Source: CAZHJK01 sp964533275 (lineage in GTDB: Bacteria > Bacillota > Clostridia > Eubacteriales > Garciellaceae). From it: DNA of 64,000 bases. The notes under the pieces are model-generated. The model did not search any database and had not been told where the DNA came from. It saw nothing but the letters and a program-made list of their open reading frames with translations. A program made the position numbers and the translations under genes. The stretch is taken from the NCBI GenBank assembly GCA_964533275.1, contig CAZHJK010000008.1, forward strand, positions 27,819 through 91,818, written 5' to 3'. Shown in pieces: positions 61,372 through 64,000 of the stretch. Every line of letters starts with the position of its first letter. Within the stretch, counting starts at the first letter, position 1.

Positions 61372-61457
61372 TTTATATTTTATTATATAAAAGTCCTAAT
61401 TAATAAATATATCTAAATATTTTAATATGTATTTTAATTTTACTTATATAATCAATA

Positions 61458-62399
61458 TTATTTACATATATCTTCTAATTGTAAATTTATTGGAGTATAT
61501 GGATCTTTTTTAATATGTTCCATAATAGAATTGTGAAATACCTCATTCCAACAATAATCTGTACTATATGCTAAATCCCTTGATTCATCTGAAAGCTCAA
61601 TTAAAATCTCGGGAAAAACTACTTCAATTAATTTACCTATTGTAATATCTTGTCCTTTTATATCATTTAACTTACTTTCCCTTTCCACCATAGATAATCT
61701 ATTAAAAAACAACTCCTTTTCTACATATGTTTCTTCTTCTTTTTTTATTGCAGATAAAAATTCTATTTCTTCACCTTCATGCATAATTTTAGATATTGTC
61801 ACCCATTCATAATTACCATTTCCCTCTTTTTCTCTAAGACATTCTAAATGTGTCTCTTCTATTGAATTAATTTTCCATTGATTATCGATACTTGTAAACA
61901 TAAATTTTTTTAATACTTTATCTGCTTTAACATTCCCATTATTTCTTTTCTTACATATTGGGTATTCATATATGTTTCTTACATAAATAGTCTTTTTATT
62001 TTCCTTATCATTTTTATAAGGGATGGATAGCTCCATCTCTGTTAGTTCTGAAAAAGATTCTTTATTTATAACACCACTTATTTCTTGTATAGTGCCACTA
62101 TCTAATTCACCACGTTTAATAAATCTTATATTTCCTTCATCCTTCTCTATTACACTAAAAACAGATACATCTTCCTTAAGATATTTTTTTTCTACATCTA
62201 CATTTATAAATTTATCTACAAATGCCTCTTTATATTCATCAAATGTAATATTAAGATTAAAAAGTTGATTTATACTTATTTCAATACTTTTTATTGTATT
62301 TACCAAGCTATCATAGTCATTTTTTTCATTAACTAAGCTACACCCTACTGATAAAAATATAACTAGTGATATCAATAAAATTATTTTATTAGTCTTCAA
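61458..62399 (-). CDS. lipoprotein of unknown function
   Basis: The 313 residues begin with a lipoprotein signal peptide ending in the lipobox LSVGC near residue 20. The rest is a lysine- and glutamate-rich extracellular domain with no recognised motif. A few cysteines (CKKR near 165, CLREK near 200) could form a disulfide. The start is TTG after GGGGTG. It lies between the arginine deiminase and the L,D-transpeptidase without evident functional link. Confidence 0.7.
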   Translation of the reverse strand: MKTNKIILLISLVIFLSVGCSLVNEKNDYDSLVNTIKSIEISINQLFNLNITFDEYKEAFVDKFINVDVEKKYLKEDVSVFSVIEKDEGNIRFIKRGELDSGTIQEISGVINKESFSELTEMELSIPYKNDKENKKTIYVRNIYEYPICKKRNNGNVKADKVLKKFMFTSIDNQWKINSIEETHLECLREKEGNGNYEWVTISKIMHEGEEIEFLSAIKKEEETYVEKELFFNRLSMVERESKLNDIKGQDITIGKLIEVVFPEILIELSDESRDLAYSTDYCWNEVFHNSIMEHIKKDPYTPINLQLEDICK

Positions 62400-62645
62400 G
62401 TATTCACCCCTCGTACTTAGTAATATTTCTGCTATCTTAACAAAATTTTAACAAGTGATGGTAGTAAAAAGAACAAAAAGCCTAAGCTAAATGTTCTGCC
62501 ATATTATTTGTTCTAATTATTCTCTTTGTAGTATTGGAATAGAACTGTTCACTTCTATATCTTATAATCATCCTATACTATTATGTAACTTATATATTAT
62601 TAACTTCTTTATAAATCAATAAAACCCTTTATTTTTAAATATTTT
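62400..62645. other. gap between arginine deiminase and lipoprotein genes
   Basis: A 246-base AT-rich stretch. No gene, convincing terminator or RNA element was recognised. Confidence 0.5.
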
Positions 62646-63872
62646 TTAACAATTTTTTTCTCTTACAAGAGGCATGCTCATACATCTTGGTCCCCCACGA
62701 CCACGGGATAATTCATAGGAATCGAACTCCAGTACTTCTATATTATTTTTACGAAAAGCCTCATTTGTAACATAATTTCTATTATAAACAACAACCTTGC
62801 CAGGAGAAATTGCCAAGGTGTTACTACCATCAGTCCATTGTTCCCTGCTGGCATCGATTGGATCCCCATTTCCACATCTAATTAGATTCAATGAGGGTAA
62901 ATTTAAATATTTTTTTAATATTTTAGAAAGATCATCTTGCTCGTATAATAGTTTAAGCTCATTATTTTTTTCCCTTGTAATACTATATACCTCTAAAGGT
63001 TCTTCTATTCCTGGATAAATGGAAAATTGATCATAGTCAATCATCGTAAATACTGTATCCAAGTGCATATATGCCCTTGTTTTTGGAATATCGAAGGCTA
63101 AAACTCTTTCGAAATCTTCATTTGAATATAGCAATCTTTTTGACAAACTCTCAATTGCAGAAGCATCAGTACGATCACTTATTCCTATTGCTACTACCTT
63201 ATCAGAAAGAACTAAGATATCCCCTCCTTCTATAGGGTGAGTTTTATCACGATTGTACCATCTTTCTATATCTTTAAATCTATTATGGTATGTAAAAATA
63301 TACTTAGCAAAAATTGTCTCTCTATTTCTTGTTTCATTTGCCATAACATTTAAAGATATCCCTCTTCCTATGGAAGCAAAAGGATCTCTTTGAAAGAATA
63401 AATTAGGTATTGGATCTAAATAAAAAGGATAGGGATTCTTGACCATATCTCCAAGACTCTTTGGTTTTATATTAGTAAGCTCTTCCTTTCTTATACCTGC
63501 AATGCATTTGCTTATAAGTTCATGGGGTGAGTAATCTTGGAGCAACTCCATTAGAGCTTCCTGTAATCCCCTGGTAACTACCTTTCCATCTATCATAAAT
63601 TCTAATAAAAATTCCTCCCTTATATTCTTATATTTTAATATATCTGCCATTAGATCTGTTAAATATAAAACTTCCACACCCTCATTTTTAAGAATCTCTG
63701 CAAACTGATTATGTTCCTTAATTGCCTGCTCCATATAAACTATTTCATCAAATAAGAGTCTTCTTAAATAATCTGGTACTATATTCTCAACTTCTTTTCC
63801 GGGACAATGTAATAAAACACTTTTTAACTTTCCTATTTCATTATAAACAAAGATATTTGAATTAATATCCAT
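62646..63872 (-). CDS. arcA: arginine deiminase
   Basis: Hydrolyses arginine to citrulline and ammonia, the first step of the ATP-yielding deiminase pathway. The 408 residues show the guanidino-group fold motifs FQRDPFASIGRG, the catalytic Glu/His region EGGDILVLSDKVV and HLDTVFTMID, and the nucleophile Cys397 in RGRGGPRCMSMPL. GGGAG lies six bases before the ATG. arcB, arcC and arcD are not in the window. They could lie upstream beyond the edge or elsewhere. Confidence 0.95.
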   Translation of the reverse strand: MDINSNIFVYNEIGKLKSVLLHCPGKEVENIVPDYLRRLLFDEIVYMEQAIKEHNQFAEILKNEGVEVLYLTDLMADILKYKNIREEFLLEFMIDGKVVTRGLQEALMELLQDYSPHELISKCIAGIRKEELTNIKPKSLGDMVKNPYPFYLDPIPNLFFQRDPFASIGRGISLNVMANETRNRETIFAKYIFTYHNRFKDIERWYNRDKTHPIEGGDILVLSDKVVAIGISDRTDASAIESLSKRLLYSNEDFERVLAFDIPKTRAYMHLDTVFTMIDYDQFSIYPGIEEPLEVYSITREKNNELKLLYEQDDLSKILKKYLNLPSLNLIRCGNGDPIDASREQWTDGSNTLAISPGKVVVYNRNYVTNEAFRKNNIEVLEFDSYELSRGRGGPRCMSMPLVREKNC

Positions 63873-64000
63873 ATAGTTCTCCCTTTCTAAGTGAAATTAT
63901 TATGAATAAACATATAAAGCTCGTGAAAAACACGCACGCTCTTGTGTAACAGTAAAGATTTACTCCTAACGGACAAGACCAACTATCCTACTTCATAAAA

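Noticed and set aside
63873..63960. ArgR/AhrC operator upstream of arcA
   Set aside because: A TGAATAAACAT sequence near 63902 resembles half of an ARG box, but the second half is too degenerate to call.

Overview
The window is AT-rich DNA from an endospore-forming member of the Clostridia. The evidence is a complete spoIIIA operon, an uninterrupted sigK, ireB, RNase J, an alaS T-box, a Clostridia-type type IV pilus locus and frequent TTG starts. An Alkaliphilus/Natronincola-like relative is plausible, but this is inference and the species cannot be fixed from the window. Almost all genes lie on the minus strand, so operons read from high to low coordinates. Only three genes, at 51.6-55.6 kb, lie on the plus strand. 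No tRNA, rRNA, CRISPR array, complete insertion sequence or prophage was seen.

Region by region, from low coordinates: 1-3.3 kb is asp23-nusB-folD-xseA-xseB (xseB is cut by the window edge). 3.3-8.6 kb is spoIIIAA to spoIIIAH, the channel between mother cell and forespore. 8.7-11.7 kb holds a CD1247-type zinc-ribbon protein, efp, aroQ, an endonuclease IV-fold protein and aroK. 11.7-22.3 kb is a full type IV pilus locus (pilB, pilT, pilC, pilA, pilD, four minor pilins, pilM, pilN, pilO). A cyclic-di-GMP-I riboswitch stands in front of pilA, with an apparent second promoter between it and the gene. 22.5-28.5 kb is mltG, the tRNA wobble-uridine pair trmR/trhP, a class B penicillin-binding protein, sigK and yqeG. 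28.6-36.5 kb holds a two-gene LysO lysine exporter, a cardiolipin synthase, RNase J, a YhaN/YhaO-like pair and a Fur-family regulator. 36.6-38.9 kb is a Fur-box-controlled feoA-feoB operon with a 56-residue cysteine-rich protein at its end.

39-49 kb contains sfsA, the alaS-ireB-ruvX(yqgF)-DUF1292 neighbourhood with a membrane phosphatase-like protein and an aldo/keto reductase inserted, an AI-2E-family permease and a PRC-barrel protein. 49-51.3 kb is iscR-iscS-iscU with a palindromic operator. 51.6-55.6 kb is an accessory stretch: a CAP-domain secreted protein, a cysteine-rich protein behind a possible sigma-K promoter, an Asp-box propeller/coiled-coil protein and a second ribosomal protein S4. 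The S4 has no zinc-binding cysteines and sits behind a perfect Fur-type palindrome. 55.7-64 kb has a D,D-carboxypeptidase, a GIY-YIG protein, an M16C metalloprotease, an L,D-transpeptidase interrupted by an in-frame stop, a lipoprotein and an arginine deiminase.

The most interesting signals are regulatory. They are the pilA riboswitch plus bypass promoter, the metal-regulator box in front of the cysteine-less S4, the unannotated feo-linked cysteine-rich peptide, and four places where the Shine-Dalgarno sequence of a gene is the 3' arm of a hairpin. Three of those four hairpins look like intrinsic terminators that end right at the start codon (sigK, the penicillin-binding protein and the aldo/keto reductase).
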